Notes: generated by a model not told the origin, from the letters alone. DNA of 64,000 nucleotides from Micromonospora sp. WMMD1102 (GCF_029626265.1 NZ_JARUBN010000001.1:5211001-5275000), one strand, 5' to 3'. Positions 7,235 to 18,700 are shown, counted from the stretch's first letter. Made by a program: numbers and translations.

Positions 7235-9231
7235 TGGACATACAGGTCGCCGACACGCTGCTGAACTCGCTGATCGACGGGCGCTACCGCATCCGCGGTC
7301 GCGTGGCCCGTGGTGGGATGGCGACCGTCTACACCGCCATCGACGAACGGCTCGACCGTACGGTCGCGATCAAGATCATTCATCCGAACCAGGCACCGGA
7401 CGCCCAGGTGCAGCTCGCCGACTTCCTCGAACGGTTCACCGACGAGGCCAAGACCATCGCCCGGCTGACCCACCCGAACGTGGTGGCCGTCTACGACCAG
7501 GGCACCCACGGCGGCCTGCCGTACCTGGTCATGGAGTACGTCCGGGGCCGCACGCTGCGCGAGATCCTGGCCGAACGCAAGCGGCTCAACCCGAGCGAGG
7601 CGCTGGCGATCCTGGAGCAGATGCTCGCCGCGATCGGTGCCGCGCACCGGTCCGGTCTGGTGCACCGGGACGTGAAACCCGAGAACGTCCTGGTCGCCGA
7701 GGCGCCGAGCGGAGGGGCGGGCAACCTCGTCGACAGCGTCGTGAAGGTCGCCGACTTCGGGCTGGCCCGGGCGGTCGAGGCGAGTTCCGAGACCGACGGC
7801 GCCAACCAGCTGATGGCGACGGTCGCCTACGTGGCGCCGGAACTGGTCACCGAGGGCCGGGCCGATCCGCGTACCGACGTCTACGCCGCCGGGATCGTGC
7901 TCTTCGAGATGCTCACCGGGCGGGTCCCGTACGACGGCGACCGGGCCGTGGACGTCGCCTGGCAGCACGTCGACCGGGACGTACCGGCACCGTCCGAGCT
8001 GGTCCCCGGCCTGCCGCCGATCCTGGACGAGCTGGTCCGCCGGGCGACCCGACGCGACCCCGGCGCCCGGCCGACCGACGCGGGCGCGTTCCAGTCCGAG
8101 GTCCAGGTGGTCCGGGACGATCTCGGCACCGTCGCCAACGCCAACACGGCGGTATTCCGGCAGATCCCCGCCGCCGACCAGCCGACGATGGTGGTGCAGC
8201 AGCCCACCATGGTGGTCTCCACGGTGCGACCGACCGACCGACCGACCTGGGCCCGGCTGCCCGACCAGCCTCGGGAACGCGGCACCCCGCACCGCCGCCG
8301 GGCGGCGGCCAGTCCCGCGTCGGATTTCCTCGACCGGGTCCGCGAGATCGGCGGGCAGATCTTCGCCGGCCGGGCCTCGATCGTGGTGACCGTGGTCGCC
8401 CTCGCCCTGGTGCTCGGGATGACCGGCTGGTGGTTCGCGTTCGGCCGGTACACCGAGACGCCGAGCCTCGCCGGACTGACCGGCACGCAGGCACAGACCG
8501 AGGCCGAACAGTCGGGTTTCGTGGTCGAGTACGCGGACCCCCGCTACAGCGAGGAAGTCGCCAAGGACAGTGTGCTCGCCCAGGATCCCGAGTCGACCAG
8601 CCGGATCCGCCGGGGCGGCACGATCACCCTCACCCTCTCGCTCGGTCCGGAGCGCTTCCCGGTGCCGGACGTGGTCGGCAAGACGCTCGACCTGGCCCAG
8701 CTCGACCTGGAGAACGCGAGCCTGGTGATGGCGCGTGGCACCGACCGGTACGACGACAACCTGCCCGAGGGTGTGGTGATCGCCACCAGCCCGAAGGTCG
8801 GCACCGAGGTCAAGCCGGGCGACAAGATCACGGTCATCGTCAGCAAGGGCAAGGCGCCGATCAGCGTCCCGGTGCTGGTCGGCAAGAACATCAACGAGGC
8901 CCGGAACATCGTCAGGGACCTCGGCCTCAAGCTCAGCGAGGAGTACAAGGACTCCGACAAGCCCAAGGACCAGGTGATCACGCAGAGCCCGCAGGACGGT
9001 GCCGGGGTGGAGAAGGGCGCGCAGATCAAGGTCGAGGTCAGCAACGGCCCGCCGGCCGTGGTCGTGCCCCGGGTGGTCGACCTCCCCTGCCAGCAGGCGA
9101 AACAGCTCCTGGAGAGCCAGGGTCTGGCCGTCGGGGTGCAGATCAACCCGAACGGGACCGTCCGGTTCCAGAACCCGAACGAGAACACTCCGGTACCGCC
9201 AGGGAGCCAGGTTGTCATCACCTGCCTCTGA
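7234..9231 (+). CDS. PknL-like Ser/Thr protein kinase with four PASTA domains, 665 aa
   Basis: The kinase domain spans residues about 18-280: ARGGMATVY glycine loop, VAIKII lysine, HRDVKPENVL catalytic loop, VADFGLA metal loop, and APELV. A Pro/Arg-rich juxtamembrane region follows, then one transmembrane helix near residue 385 (VVTVVALALVLGM). The outside part has four PASTA repeats, starting about PSLAGLTG, PVPDVVGK, SVPVLVGK and VVPRVVDL. PASTA domains of such kinases bind peptidoglycan or lipid II, so this is a cell-wall sensing kinase. It is divergent from its presumed substrate gene (Rv2175c-like). The ATG at 7234 is the first in frame after the -10 box; longer frames upstream run through the repeat region. 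Confidence 0.93.
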   Translation: MDIQVADTLLNSLIDGRYRIRGRVARGGMATVYTAIDERLDRTVAIKIIHPNQAPDAQVQLADFLERFTDEAKTIARLTHPNVVAVYDQGTHGGLPYLVMEYVRGRTLREILAERKRLNPSEALAILEQMLAAIGAAHRSGLVHRDVKPENVLVAEAPSGGAGNLVDSVVKVADFGLARAVEASSETDGANQLMATVAYVAPELVTEGRADPRTDVYAAGIVLFEMLTGRVPYDGDRAVDVAWQHVDRDVPAPSELVPGLPPILDELVRRATRRDPGARPTDAGAFQSEVQVVRDDLGTVANANTAVFRQIPAADQPTMVVQQPTMVVSTVRPTDRPTWARLPDQPRERGTPHRRRAAASPASDFLDRVREIGGQIFAGRASIVVTVVALALVLGMTGWWFAFGRYTETPSLAGLTGTQAQTEAEQSGFVVEYADPRYSEEVAKDSVLAQDPESTSRIRRGGTITLTLSLGPERFPVPDVVGKTLDLAQLDLENASLVMARGTDRYDDNLPEGVVIATSPKVGTEVKPGDKITVIVSKGKAPISVPVLVGKNINEARNIVRDLGLKLSEEYKDSDKPKDQVITQSPQDGAGVEKGAQIKVEVSNGPPAVVVPRVVDLPCQQAKQLLESQGLAVGVQINPNGTVRFQNPNENTPVPPGSQVVITCL

Positions 9232-10189
9232 CCCCGCCCCCGGACGCCGCGGCACCGCACCGGTCGATGCCGGCCGCCCCGGCACCGCGCAGGTCGATCC
9301 CGGTCTTCCTGGCGTCGGGCGAGTCGGCGCCGTTGCGGAGCACCGGCCGGTCGGGTCGCACACGCCCACCTCGGGCGGGCTCGCCAAGGCGGCCCTGGCG
9401 TACGCCGACGCGATCGGCTCGGAGGTGGTGCAGGTCTACGTCGGCAACTCGCGGGGCTGGGCGCTGCCGCCGGGCGACCCCGGGCAGGACGCGGCGTTCC
9501 GGGCCGGCTGTTCCGAACGCGGGCTGCTGGTGTACATCCACGCGTCGCTGCTGACCAACCTCGGCTCGCCCACCCCGGCGACCGTGCAGAAGTCGGTGGC
9601 GACCCTGGCGCACGCCCTGGACAGGGGCGCCGCGATCGGTGCCGCCGGGGTGGTCTTCCACGCCGGCAGCGCGGTCGACGCCGGGCACGCCGAGGCGGCG
9701 ATGCGACAGGTACGCGAGGCACTGCTCCCGCTGCTCGACTCGGCCGCCGCCCGGGGCGGGCCGAAGCTGCTGGTGGAACCGAGCGCCGGTGGCGGCCGTT
9801 CGCTGGCCTCCCGGGTCGAGCACCTGGAGCCGTACCTCGCCGCCGTCGACCGGCACCCGTGGCTCGGTGCCTGCTTCGACACCTGCCACGCCTGGGCGGC
9901 CGGGCACGACCTGGCCCGGGAGGGCGGGATGCGCGACACGCTCGACGCGCTGGTCGCCGCGATCGGGCCGGACCGGCTCTGGCTGGTGCACGCCAACGAC
10001 TCGCGGGACCTGTGCGGCTCGACCCGGGACCGGCACGAGACGATCGGCAAGGGCAGCATCGGGGAGCCGGCCTTCGCCGAGCTGATGACCCACCCGGCGA
10101 CCGCCGGCATCCCGGTGGTGGTCGAGACGCCTAGCGAGAACCACGGACACGCCGACGACCTCGCCACCCTCCGACGGCTCGGCGGCTGA
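9212..10189 (+). CDS. nfo: deoxyribonuclease IV / AP endonuclease family 2, 325 aa
   Basis: A TIM-barrel zinc endonuclease that cuts DNA at abasic sites in base-excision repair. Metal-ligand motifs are present in order: YIHAS, VFHAGS, LLVEPSAG, CFDTCHAWAAGHD, WLVHANDS, DRHETIGKG and VVVETPS. The conserved core starts at VGSHTPTSGGLAKA near residue 49, so there is an unusual Pro/Gly-rich N-terminal extension of nearly 50 residues. No ATG or GTG exists in frame before the core. The TTG at 9212 has AGGGAG 5 bases before it and lies inside the last codons of the kinase gene (20-base overlap), implying coupled translation. Confidence 0.88.
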   Translation: MSSPASDPAPGRRGTAPVDAGRPGTAQVDPGLPGVGRVGAVAEHRPVGSHTPTSGGLAKAALAYADAIGSEVVQVYVGNSRGWALPPGDPGQDAAFRAGCSERGLLVYIHASLLTNLGSPTPATVQKSVATLAHALDRGAAIGAAGVVFHAGSAVDAGHAEAAMRQVREALLPLLDSAAARGGPKLLVEPSAGGGRSLASRVEHLEPYLAAVDRHPWLGACFDTCHAWAAGHDLAREGGMRDTLDALVAAIGPDRLWLVHANDSRDLCGSTRDRHETIGKGSIGEPAFAELMTHPATAGIPVVVETPSENHGHADDLATLRRLGG

Positions 10190-10223
10190 CCAGCCGGAAC
10201 GCCGAGGCCGCAGCCCGGGGACT

Positions 10224-10261
10224 TTGGGCCAGCGGCCCGGCGCGGCGTACCGTGTCGGCGG
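10224..10261 (+). promoter_or_regulatory. leaderless promoter for the M15 lipoprotein
   Basis: TTGGGC (10224-10229), an 18-base spacer, TACCGT (10248-10253), then 7 bases to the GTG at 10261. The spacing fits a transcript starting at the start codon. Confidence 0.45.
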
Positions 10262-11037
10262 TGGAACGGGGCGCACGGCGGATGCTGCCGGTCGGACCGC
10301 TCAGCGGGCTGCCGGTCGGACCGCTGGTCGGGCCGCCGGTCAGGCTGCTGGTCGGACTGCTGCTGACCGTGCTCGTGGTGGCCAGCTGCGGCGGCCCGCC
10401 GAGCGGTGAGCGGTCCACCGCCGGTACCGGACCGACCGCCAGCCCACCCGGCGCCCCGGACGGCCCCGCTCCCGCCTTCACGCACGACGTCTCCACGGTC
10501 GGCGCCACCGAGCTGGGGCCGAGCTGGCGACCCGGCTGCCCGGTCGGACCCGACCAGCTCCGGCGGATCCGGCTCGGCTACTGGGACTTCGAGGGCCGTC
10601 CCCAGCTCGGCACGATCGTCGTGCACCGCTCGGTCACGGCCGAGGTGGTCGAGATCTTCGGCACCCTCTACCGGGAACGCTTCCCGATCCGCCGGCTACA
10701 GCCCGTCGACGCGTACGCCGGCAGCGACGACCGGTCGATGGCCGACGACAACACCTCCGGCTTCAACTGCCGCCGGGCGGTCTCGACGGGCCCGGCGAAG
10801 TGGTCCGCGCACGCCTACGGGAAGGCGATCGACGTCAACCCGGTGGAGAATCCGTACCTGCTCGACGGCCGGGTGCTGCCACCCGCCGGGGCGGCGTACC
10901 GGGACCGCTCGGAGTCCCGGCCCGGGATGGCGGTCCCGGGCGGAACCCTCGTCGAGGCGTTCGCGGCGGCCGGCTGGCAGTGGGGCGGCACCTGGCGCTC
11001 CCCCGACTACCAGCACTTCACCCGCACCGGCGGCTGA
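10261..11037 (+). CDS. M15-family D-Ala-D-Ala carboxypeptidase-like lipoprotein, 258 aa
   Basis: The N-terminus has a hydrophobic segment ending in VLVVASCGG, a lipobox, so the protein is probably exported and lipid-anchored. The C-terminal half carries the VanY/M15-type zinc site: SAHAYGKAIDVNP (His and Asp ligands) and SPDYQHF (His). That predicts cleavage of D-Ala-containing peptidoglycan stem peptides or similar peptides outside the cell. Before the lipobox the N-terminus has an unusual repeated GPLSGLPVGPLVGPPV stretch. The GTG at 10261 is preferred because of the leaderless promoter; GTG 10252 and ATG 10282 are alternatives. A convergent threonine aldolase gene follows. Confidence 0.82.
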   Translation: MERGARRMLPVGPLSGLPVGPLVGPPVRLLVGLLLTVLVVASCGGPPSGERSTAGTGPTASPPGAPDGPAPAFTHDVSTVGATELGPSWRPGCPVGPDQLRRIRLGYWDFEGRPQLGTIVVHRSVTAEVVEIFGTLYRERFPIRRLQPVDAYAGSDDRSMADDNTSGFNCRRAVSTGPAKWSAHAYGKAIDVNPVENPYLLDGRVLPPAGAAYRDRSESRPGMAVPGGTLVEAFAAAGWQWGGTWRSPDYQHFTRTGG

Positions 11038-11064
11038 GCCCGCCTCGCAGGACGCGGCCAGGTC

Positions 11065-11122
11065 AGCGGCGGAAGATCGCCGTCAGCTGCGGAAGATCGT
11101 AATCAGCTACGGAAGATCGTGA

Positions 11123-11144
<22 letters not shown>
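11065..11144. repeat. 20-bp tandem repeat, four copies, carrying a stop codon
   Basis: GGAAGATCG occurs at 11071, 11091, 11111 and 11131, exactly 20 bases apart, with the flanking TCAGC also repeated. The copy at 11123-11142 is the 3' end of the threonine aldolase gene including its TGA. The other three lie just downstream of it, each with a degenerate copy of the last codons and stop. Confidence 0.85.
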
Positions 11145-13766
<2,622 letters not shown>

Positions 13767-13786
<20 letters not shown>

Positions 13787-14264
13787 AGCCGGACGGGGCC
13801 GGGGTGTGGCCGCCGACGGCCTCCTTGGCGATGCACCACTGGCCGCCCGCTCGGGCGACCGTGAAGAGGACCTTGGTCGGTACGGCTTTGCCACCGGTCG
13901 CCTTCACCGTGATCGACGTACTCACGTCCTGGTCGGCGCCGTTGGCCCGGACGTCGGTGATCGTCGCGGCCGTCACCGAGAAGTGCTTGGCGAAGTCGCC
14001 GTTCGGCCCGGTGGCCGCCTGGTCGAACGACTCCCGCAGCGGCTCGCAGAGCTGTTCGCGACCGTCGGCGACGCTCTTCGCCTTCATCGCGTCCAGGTAC
14101 GCCTGGACCCGCTCCCGGGCCCGCTGCGGACCCTCGTCCGGGGTGGGGGTGGGTTCGGCCCCCTGCCCGACGATCCCGTCGAGCGGGCCGCACCCGGTCA
14201 GCGCGAGCGGCGTCACCGCCAGCACCGCGACCATCCCGACCACCCGCCGCCGTACGCCGATCAT
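13767..14264 (-). CDS. secreted lipoprotein with NTF2/DUF4878-like domain, 165 aa
   Basis: The signal peptide VVGMVAVLAVTPLALTGCG ends in a lipobox (LTGC), predicting a lipid-anchored extracellular protein. After a Pro/Thr linker come a helix (ARERVQAYLDAMKAKS), a Cys-containing segment (GREQLCEPLRE) and a beta-rich C-terminal part (VLFTVARAGGQWCIAKE). This pattern is typical of the small actinobacterial lipoproteins with a cystatin/NTF2-like fold. The two Cys residues (LCEP and QWCIA) may form a disulfide. Function unknown. It is transcribed alone, facing away from the VapBC operon. Its 3' end is duplicated as a tandem repeat. Confidence 0.8.
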
Positions 14265-14407
14265 CCCGCTCCCTCCGCCGAACGGGTTCCCACCCTAGTC
14301 GAGCCGGCACCGACCGACCCGCCCGGACGCTCGACCCACCGGAGGCGCCGGCTCGACCACGACATATCGGCCGGTGACGGAACCTCCCGGGCAGCTCGGA
14401 GTGCTAG

Positions 14408-14444
14408 TGTTGGTGATGTATCGCGGATATGTACATCACCAACA
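14408..14444. promoter_or_regulatory. palindromic operator of the vapBC operon
   Basis: Perfect inverted repeat: TGTTGGTGATGTA (14408-14420) and TACATCACCAACA (14432-14444), with an 11-base spacer. It ends 1 base before AGGAGG of vapB, the place where VapB/VapC complexes of known systems bind to repress their own operon. Part of the promoter probably lies inside it. Confidence 0.8.
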
Positions 14445-14453
14445 GGAGGTGCC

Positions 14454-14675
14454 ATGGCCGTCACCCAGATCGACCTCGACGACGACGCGTTGGCTGAGGC
14501 GATGCGGCTGTCCGGCGCCCGAAGCAAGAAGGACACGGTGAACCTCGCACTCCGGGAGTACGCGGCCCGCCACCGCCGCATCGCGGCACTCGACGACTAC
14601 GCAACCGTTGCGCGGTCCTGGGACTACGAGGGATGGCAGGAGCTGCGCTCGGCCGGTAAGTCGCCCGCGGCGTGA
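14454..14675 (+). CDS. vapB: VapB-family antitoxin, 73 aa
   Basis: The beginning MAVTQIDLDDDALAEAMRLSGARSKKDTVNLALREYAARHRRIAAL is a ribbon-helix-helix DNA-binding domain of the VapB (DUF2191) type. The tail (DDYATVARSWDYEGWQELR) would wrap and block the toxin. A perfect AGGAGG lies 4 bases before the ATG. It overlaps the toxin gene by 4 bases (GTGA), the standard arrangement for antitoxin excess. The palindrome just upstream is its likely operator. Confidence 0.9.
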   Translation: MAVTQIDLDDDALAEAMRLSGARSKKDTVNLALREYAARHRRIAALDDYATVARSWDYEGWQELRSAGKSPAA

Positions 14676-15085
14676 TCCGCTACCTGGCCGACTCGTCGGC
14701 GCTCTGGCGCCTGCTGCGCGACTCCGAAGTACGGGCCGGCTGGGCTGACGTGATTTCCGATCACGCGATCGGATCATGCCAGCCGCAACGCACCGAATTC
14801 CGTCGCTCGGCCCGCAACCTCACCGAGTACGAGCAGATGACCGCCATGTTCACCGAACTGTACCCGGATGTTCCGGTGCCCAAGACGGCCTGGCAGTGGG
14901 TCGAGTCCGCGCAGTACCGGCTGTTGCGGGCCGGCGCCCATCGCGCCCTGTCCTGCGTCGACCTGCTGATCTGCGCCTGCGCCGCCGTCCGGGGGTTGGT
15001 GGTCCTGCACGACGACGCCGATTTCGCCACAGCAGCGCAACACCTGCCGGACCTTGCCGAGCGCCAGGTGTACTCCCTTCCCTGA
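14672..15085 (+). CDS. vapC: VapC-family PIN-domain ribonuclease toxin, 137 aa
   Basis: A PIN-domain toxin with the acidic metal site: IRYLADSSALWRLL (first Asp), a Glu in PQRTEFRRSARN, CVDLLICACA (Asp) and HDDADFATAAQHL (Asp pair). Toxins of this family cut tRNA or rRNA when freed from antitoxin. Start GTG 14672 overlaps the vapB stop. The length of 137 aa is normal and all catalytic acids are present, so it should be active. The target cannot be told from sequence. Confidence 0.9.
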   Translation: MIRYLADSSALWRLLRDSEVRAGWADVISDHAIGSCQPQRTEFRRSARNLTEYEQMTAMFTELYPDVPVPKTAWQWVESAQYRLLRAGAHRALSCVDLLICACAAVRGLVVLHDDADFATAAQHLPDLAERQVYSLP

Positions 15086-15140
15086 AACCACCCCCCGCAG
15101 CGGCAGCGGCAACGGGTCACGGGACGCCCGGCCCGCCGGG

Positions 15141-16346
15141 CTACCGGTGCCCGGAGTCCGCCGCGACCGGCTCGGGCGTCCGGGCCGCGACCGGGGTGCG
15201 CAGCCCCGGCCGGAGCAGCAGGGTGACCAGCAGGGAGAGCACCGCCATCACCGCCATCGCCGCACCGGCCGGCAGGTACTGGGCGATGGTGCCGGCCAGC
15301 GTCGCGGCCACCGCCTGCATGGTCAGCATGCCCGAGGAGTGCAGCCCGAGCGCCTGGCCGCGCATCTGCGGCGGCGTCAGGTCGACGAGCCGCTGCTGGA
15401 GCAGCACCCCCGCACCGAACCCGGCCGAGGCCACCGCGACGGCGATCGCGGCCAGCGGCAGCGGGACGGGCAGCGCGAAGAGCAGGTACGGCAGCCCGAG
15501 CGACAGTTGCAACGGCGTGACCAGCCGCTGCCGCCACCGGGCCGGGACGAACCGGCCGACCACGGTGTCCCCGGTGAGCATCCCGAGGGCACCGGCGACG
15601 AAGAGCACTCCGGCCGCCTCCGGGGCGTACGGGATGAACAGCGCCTCGCAGCCGACCACCAGCCCGTTCGGCAACCAGAGCGCCAGGTAGACGTACCGCC
15701 GGGGGGTTGCCGCCCAGAGCTGGGCGTTGACCTGCCAGGTCCGCCGGACGGAGGCCCGGTCGACAGCCCTCGGCGGGCGCCGGCTCAGGCCGAACCGGGC
15801 GACAAGCGCGGCGCCCAGGTGCAGCCCGGCGCCGACCAGCAGCACCTGGCGCGGTGCGACGAAGGTGAGCAGCAGGCCGCCGAGCGCGAACCCGGTGATC
15901 TGCATCGCCCCGACCGACATGTTCATCACCGACCGGCCGAGCAGGTAGCCGCCGTCCGGCAGGATCTCGCCGAGCAGGCCCCAGCGGACCCCGCCGCCCA
16001 TCGAACCGGCCAGCCCCATCACCCCGATCACCACGAAGATGCCCCAGATCGGCAACCCCGGCAGGGCCATCACCAGGCTGCCGGCGCAGAGCAGCAGCTT
16101 GAGGCTGACCAGCGCGGCGCGCGGCGGCACCCGGTCGGCGACCGAGAGCAGGGTGGCGGCACCGATCACCTGGGCGAAGGAGTGGCCGAAGAGACTCAGC
16201 GCGGCGAGCAGCGGCGAGCGGGTGGCGGAGTACACCAGGGTGCCGAGGGCGAGGCCGTTGACGGTGCTCGCCGCCACCTGGGCGGTGGTGGCCAGGAAGA
16301 GGGGACGGAACTCGGTGACCCGGAACAACTCCCGATAGGTACGCAC
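15141..16346 (-). CDS. MFS transporter (drug-efflux-like), 401 aa
   Basis: Twelve predicted hydrophobic segments, with a loop after the second helix (VADRVPPRAALVSLKLLL) resembling motif A of the major facilitator superfamily. Another conserved-looking turn is GPAAG-like GGGVRWGLLGEILPDG. It probably exports a small molecule by proton antiport across the cell membrane. It is divergent from the ArsR-type regulator at 16420 with only 73 bases between the starts, so that protein probably controls it. The substrate is unknown. GTG start at 16346 without a clear Shine-Dalgarno sequence. Confidence 0.85.
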   Translation of the reverse strand: MRTYRELFRVTEFRPLFLATTAQVAASTVNGLALGTLVYSATRSPLLAALSLFGHSFAQVIGAATLLSVADRVPPRAALVSLKLLLCAGSLVMALPGLPIWGIFVVIGVMGLAGSMGGGVRWGLLGEILPDGGYLLGRSVMNMSVGAMQITGFALGGLLLTFVAPRQVLLVGAGLHLGAALVARFGLSRRPPRAVDRASVRRTWQVNAQLWAATPRRYVYLALWLPNGLVVGCEALFIPYAPEAAGVLFVAGALGMLTGDTVVGRFVPARWRQRLVTPLQLSLGLPYLLFALPVPLPLAAIAVAVASAGFGAGVLLQQRLVDLTPPQMRGQALGLHSSGMLTMQAVAATLAGTIAQYLPAGAAMAVMAVLSLLVTLLLRPGLRTPVAARTPEPVAADSGHR

Positions 16347-16419
16347 GGCGAGCAGTCTGGGGTCCCCGCCCGCCGGGCCGGTACCTTTTCACCTGGAGAC
16401 GAAAGCGCAGGAGGTGGCC

Positions 16420-17448
16420 GTGGGGCTCTGGCTGCTCGACGCGGACGTGCTGGCCCGCAGCCGCTTCGCCCTCTCCCCGCTGGTGGAGGCCATCGCGGCG
16501 TTGAAGTCGCTGGACGGGCATCCGACGCCGCCCGGCCAGCGGGCCTGGCGGGAGGCGCACTCGGCCGCGTACCGGACCCGGCTGGCCGGCGACCCGTTCA
16601 CCGCCGCGTTCGTCCGGGCCGCCTTCCCGCCGCGCTGGGTGCCCGACTTCCTCGCCGCCCCGACCGACTTCCTGGACAGGCCGGCCGACAACGTCGAGAC
16701 GACGTTCGCCGGTGAGCTGCGCCGGATCCGCGAGACACCCGCCGAGGCACTCCGGGCCGACCTGCTGGCCGGACTGACGGGACCGCTCCCGAGGGTCCTG
16801 GGCAGCGCCGATCTGCCGGAGCGGGCCGCCGAACTGCTGGAATGGGTCTGGAGCCACACCCTGCGCCCGGACTGGCCGCGCCGGCAGCGGCTCTTCGAGG
16901 CCGACATCGTGTCCCGGACCCATCTGATCAGTTCGGGCGGCTGGGCAGCGACCCTGGACGGGATGCGGCCGGGGATGCGCTGGCTGGGAAACGGCCGCCT
17001 CCAGGTCAATACGTACGACCTTCCGCCGCAGGACCTCGGCGACACCGGGCTGCTCTTCGTGCCGAGTACGACCACCCGGGGCTGGGTCGGCTCGGACACC
17101 CGGGGCTGGGTCGGCTCGGACCAGCCGCACCGGCACACGGTGGTCTATCCGTGCCGGGGCACCCTTGCCGATCCGGCCCGGATCGCCCCACCGGCAGCGT
17201 TGAGCCGGTTGCTCGGCCCGATCCGGGCGGACATCCTGGCCCGGCTGGAGTCGCCGACCAGCACCACCCAACTCGTCGCCTCGACCGGACACCGGCTCGG
17301 GTCGGTCGGCGGGCACCTACGGGTGCTGCTCGACGCCCAACTCGTGCAGCGGCGGCGCGCCGGGCGGTACGTGCTCTACTCCCGCACCGCCGACGGCGAC
17401 CGGCTGGTCCGGATCAGCCGGCGGCCCGTCCGTCGGGCCGCCGGCTGA
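16420..17448 (+). CDS. ArsR-type winged-helix regulator with DUF5937-like N-terminus, 342 aa
   Basis: The C-terminal 90 residues are a winged helix of the ArsR/SmtB kind: LGPIRADILARLESPTSTTQLVASTGHRLGSVGGHLRVLLDAQLVQRRR, followed by the wing YVLYSRTADGDRL. The 240-residue N-terminal part (LDADVLARSRFALSPLVEAIAALKSL at the start) matches the DUF5937 arrangement of actinobacterial ArsR proteins and is probably a sensor domain. No metal-binding Cys cluster is seen. GGAGG sits 5 bases before the GTG at 16420, which decides it over the GTG at 16414. An 8-residue TRGWVGSD unit is exactly doubled near residue 220. Likely represses the divergent MFS gene. Confidence 0.85.
   Translation: MGLWLLDADVLARSRFALSPLVEAIAALKSLDGHPTPPGQRAWREAHSAAYRTRLAGDPFTAAFVRAAFPPRWVPDFLAAPTDFLDRPADNVETTFAGELRRIRETPAEALRADLLAGLTGPLPRVLGSADLPERAAELLEWVWSHTLRPDWPRRQRLFEADIVSRTHLISSGGWAATLDGMRPGMRWLGNGRLQVNTYDLPPQDLGDTGLLFVPSTTTRGWVGSDTRGWVGSDQPHRHTVVYPCRGTLADPARIAPPAALSRLLGPIRADILARLESPTSTTQLVASTGHRLGSVGGHLRVLLDAQLVQRRRAGRYVLYSRTADGDRLVRISRRPVRRAAG
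17074..17121 (+). repeat. 24-bp in-frame tandem duplication
   Basis: Two identical 24-base units (17074-17097 and 17098-17121) encode TRGWVGSD twice within the ArsR-type regulator. The reading frame is kept. It looks like a recent slippage duplication. Confidence 0.9.
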
Positions 17449-17512
17449 GTTTCCGGCAGGTGCGAGACTCCACCTCGCGGCGACGCGGATCTGGTCGGCC
17501 AGCGCCGAGACC

Positions 17513-18700
17513 CTAGTCGAGCAGGGCGGTCACCGTTCCGGCGGCGACCGTCCGGCCGCCCTCCCGGACGGCGAAGCCGAGCCCGACGTCCATCGCGATC
17601 GGCTTACCCAGTTCGACCGTGACCGTCACGGTGTCACCGGGCGCCACCTGGGGCAGTTCGCCCAGGTCCACCGCGCCGACCACGTCCGTCGTCCGGAAGT
17701 AGAACTGCGGCCGGTAGTTGGCGTGGAACGGCGTACGCCGGCCACCTTCGGCGGTGGTCAGCGCGTGGAGCTGGGCGGTGAACCGCCGGTGCGGCGTGAC
17801 GCTGCCCGGCATCGCCACCACCTGCCCCCGCTGCACCTGGTCGCGCTTGACCCCGCGCAGCAGTACGGCCGCGTTGTCCCCGGCCTGCGCCGACTCCAGC
17901 GACCGACCGAAGGTCTCCAGCCCGATCGCCACGGTCGACAGGGTCGGGGCGAGCCCGACCACCTCGACCTGGTCACCGGCGCGCAGCGAGCCGCGCTCGA
18001 CCGCCCCGGTCACCACGGTCCCCCGGCCGGAGATGGTCAACACGTTCTCGATCGGCATCAGGAACGGCCGGTCGAGGACGCGCGGCGGCACCGGGACGTA
18101 CCTGTCGACCGCGTCGAGCAGGTCTCCGATGGATTTCACCCAGTCCGGGTCGCCCTCCAGGGCCCGCAGCGCGGAGACCCGCACCACCGGCACCTCGTCG
18201 CCGGGGAAGCCGTACTCGCTGACCAGCTCCCGCACCTCCAACTCGACCAGGTCGAGCAGTTCGGGGTCGTCGACCGCGTCCGCCTTGTTCAACGCCACCA
18301 CCAGGTACGGCACGCCGACCCGCTGGGCGAGCAGCACGTGCTCCCGGGTCTGCGGCATCGCACCGTCCATCGCCGAGACGACCAGGATCGCCCCGTCCAC
18401 CTGCGCCGCCCCCGTGATCATGTTCTTCACGTAGTCGGCGTGGCCCGGCATGTCCACGTGCGCGTAGTGCCGGGTCGCGGTCTCGTACTCGACGTGCGCG
18501 ATGGTGATGGTGATGCCCCGGGCGACCTCCTCCGGCGCCCGGTCGATGCCGTCGAAGGCGACGAACCGGTTGACCGCCGGGTCCCGGTCGGCGAGCACCT
18601 TGGTGATCGCGGCGGTAAGGGTGGTCTTGCCGTGGTCGACGTGCCCCATCGTGCCGATGTTCAGGTGCGGCTTGGTGCGTACGAACTGGCTCTTGGCCAT
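17513..18700 (-). CDS. tuf: divergent elongation factor Tu paralog, 395 aa
   Basis: A complete EF-Tu: [10 protein letters not shown]-loop, RGITI switch I, DMPGHADY (G3), NKAD (G4), domain 2 GRGTVVTG and domain 3 [11 protein letters not shown]. It is not the housekeeping copy by context: no rpsL, rpsG, fusA or rpsJ nearby, and the sequence is unusual. At the E. coli R123-Q124 site it reads QR (LLAQRVGVP) and at R230 it reads Ala (VTGAVERG). Both positions are known from elfamycin-resistance mutants (Q124K for kirromycin, R230C for pulvomycin). So a resistant or specialised EF-Tu, comparable to Tuf3 of streptomycetes, is likely. ATG 18700 has GAGGA 7 bases upstream. A hairpin and a small ORF lie in its leader. 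Confidence 0.92.
   Translation of the reverse strand: MAKSQFVRTKPHLNIGTMGHVDHGKTTLTAAITKVLADRDPAVNRFVAFDGIDRAPEEVARGITITIAHVEYETATRHYAHVDMPGHADYVKNMITGAAQVDGAILVVSAMDGAMPQTREHVLLAQRVGVPYLVVALNKADAVDDPELLDLVELEVRELVSEYGFPGDEVPVVRVSALRALEGDPDWVKSIGDLLDAVDRYVPVPPRVLDRPFLMPIENVLTISGRGTVVTGAVERGSLRAGDQVEVVGLAPTLSTVAIGLETFGRSLESAQAGDNAAVLLRGVKRDQVQRGQVVAMPGSVTPHRRFTAQLHALTTAEGGRRTPFHANYRPQFYFRTTDVVGAVDLGELPQVAPGDTVTVTVELGKPIAMDVGLGFAVREGGRTVAAGTVTALLD

Noticed and set aside
6682..9387. 901-codon minus-strand frame through the kinase gene
   Set aside because: Only its last 121 codons (Rv2175c-like) look like protein; the rest mirrors the kinase gene.
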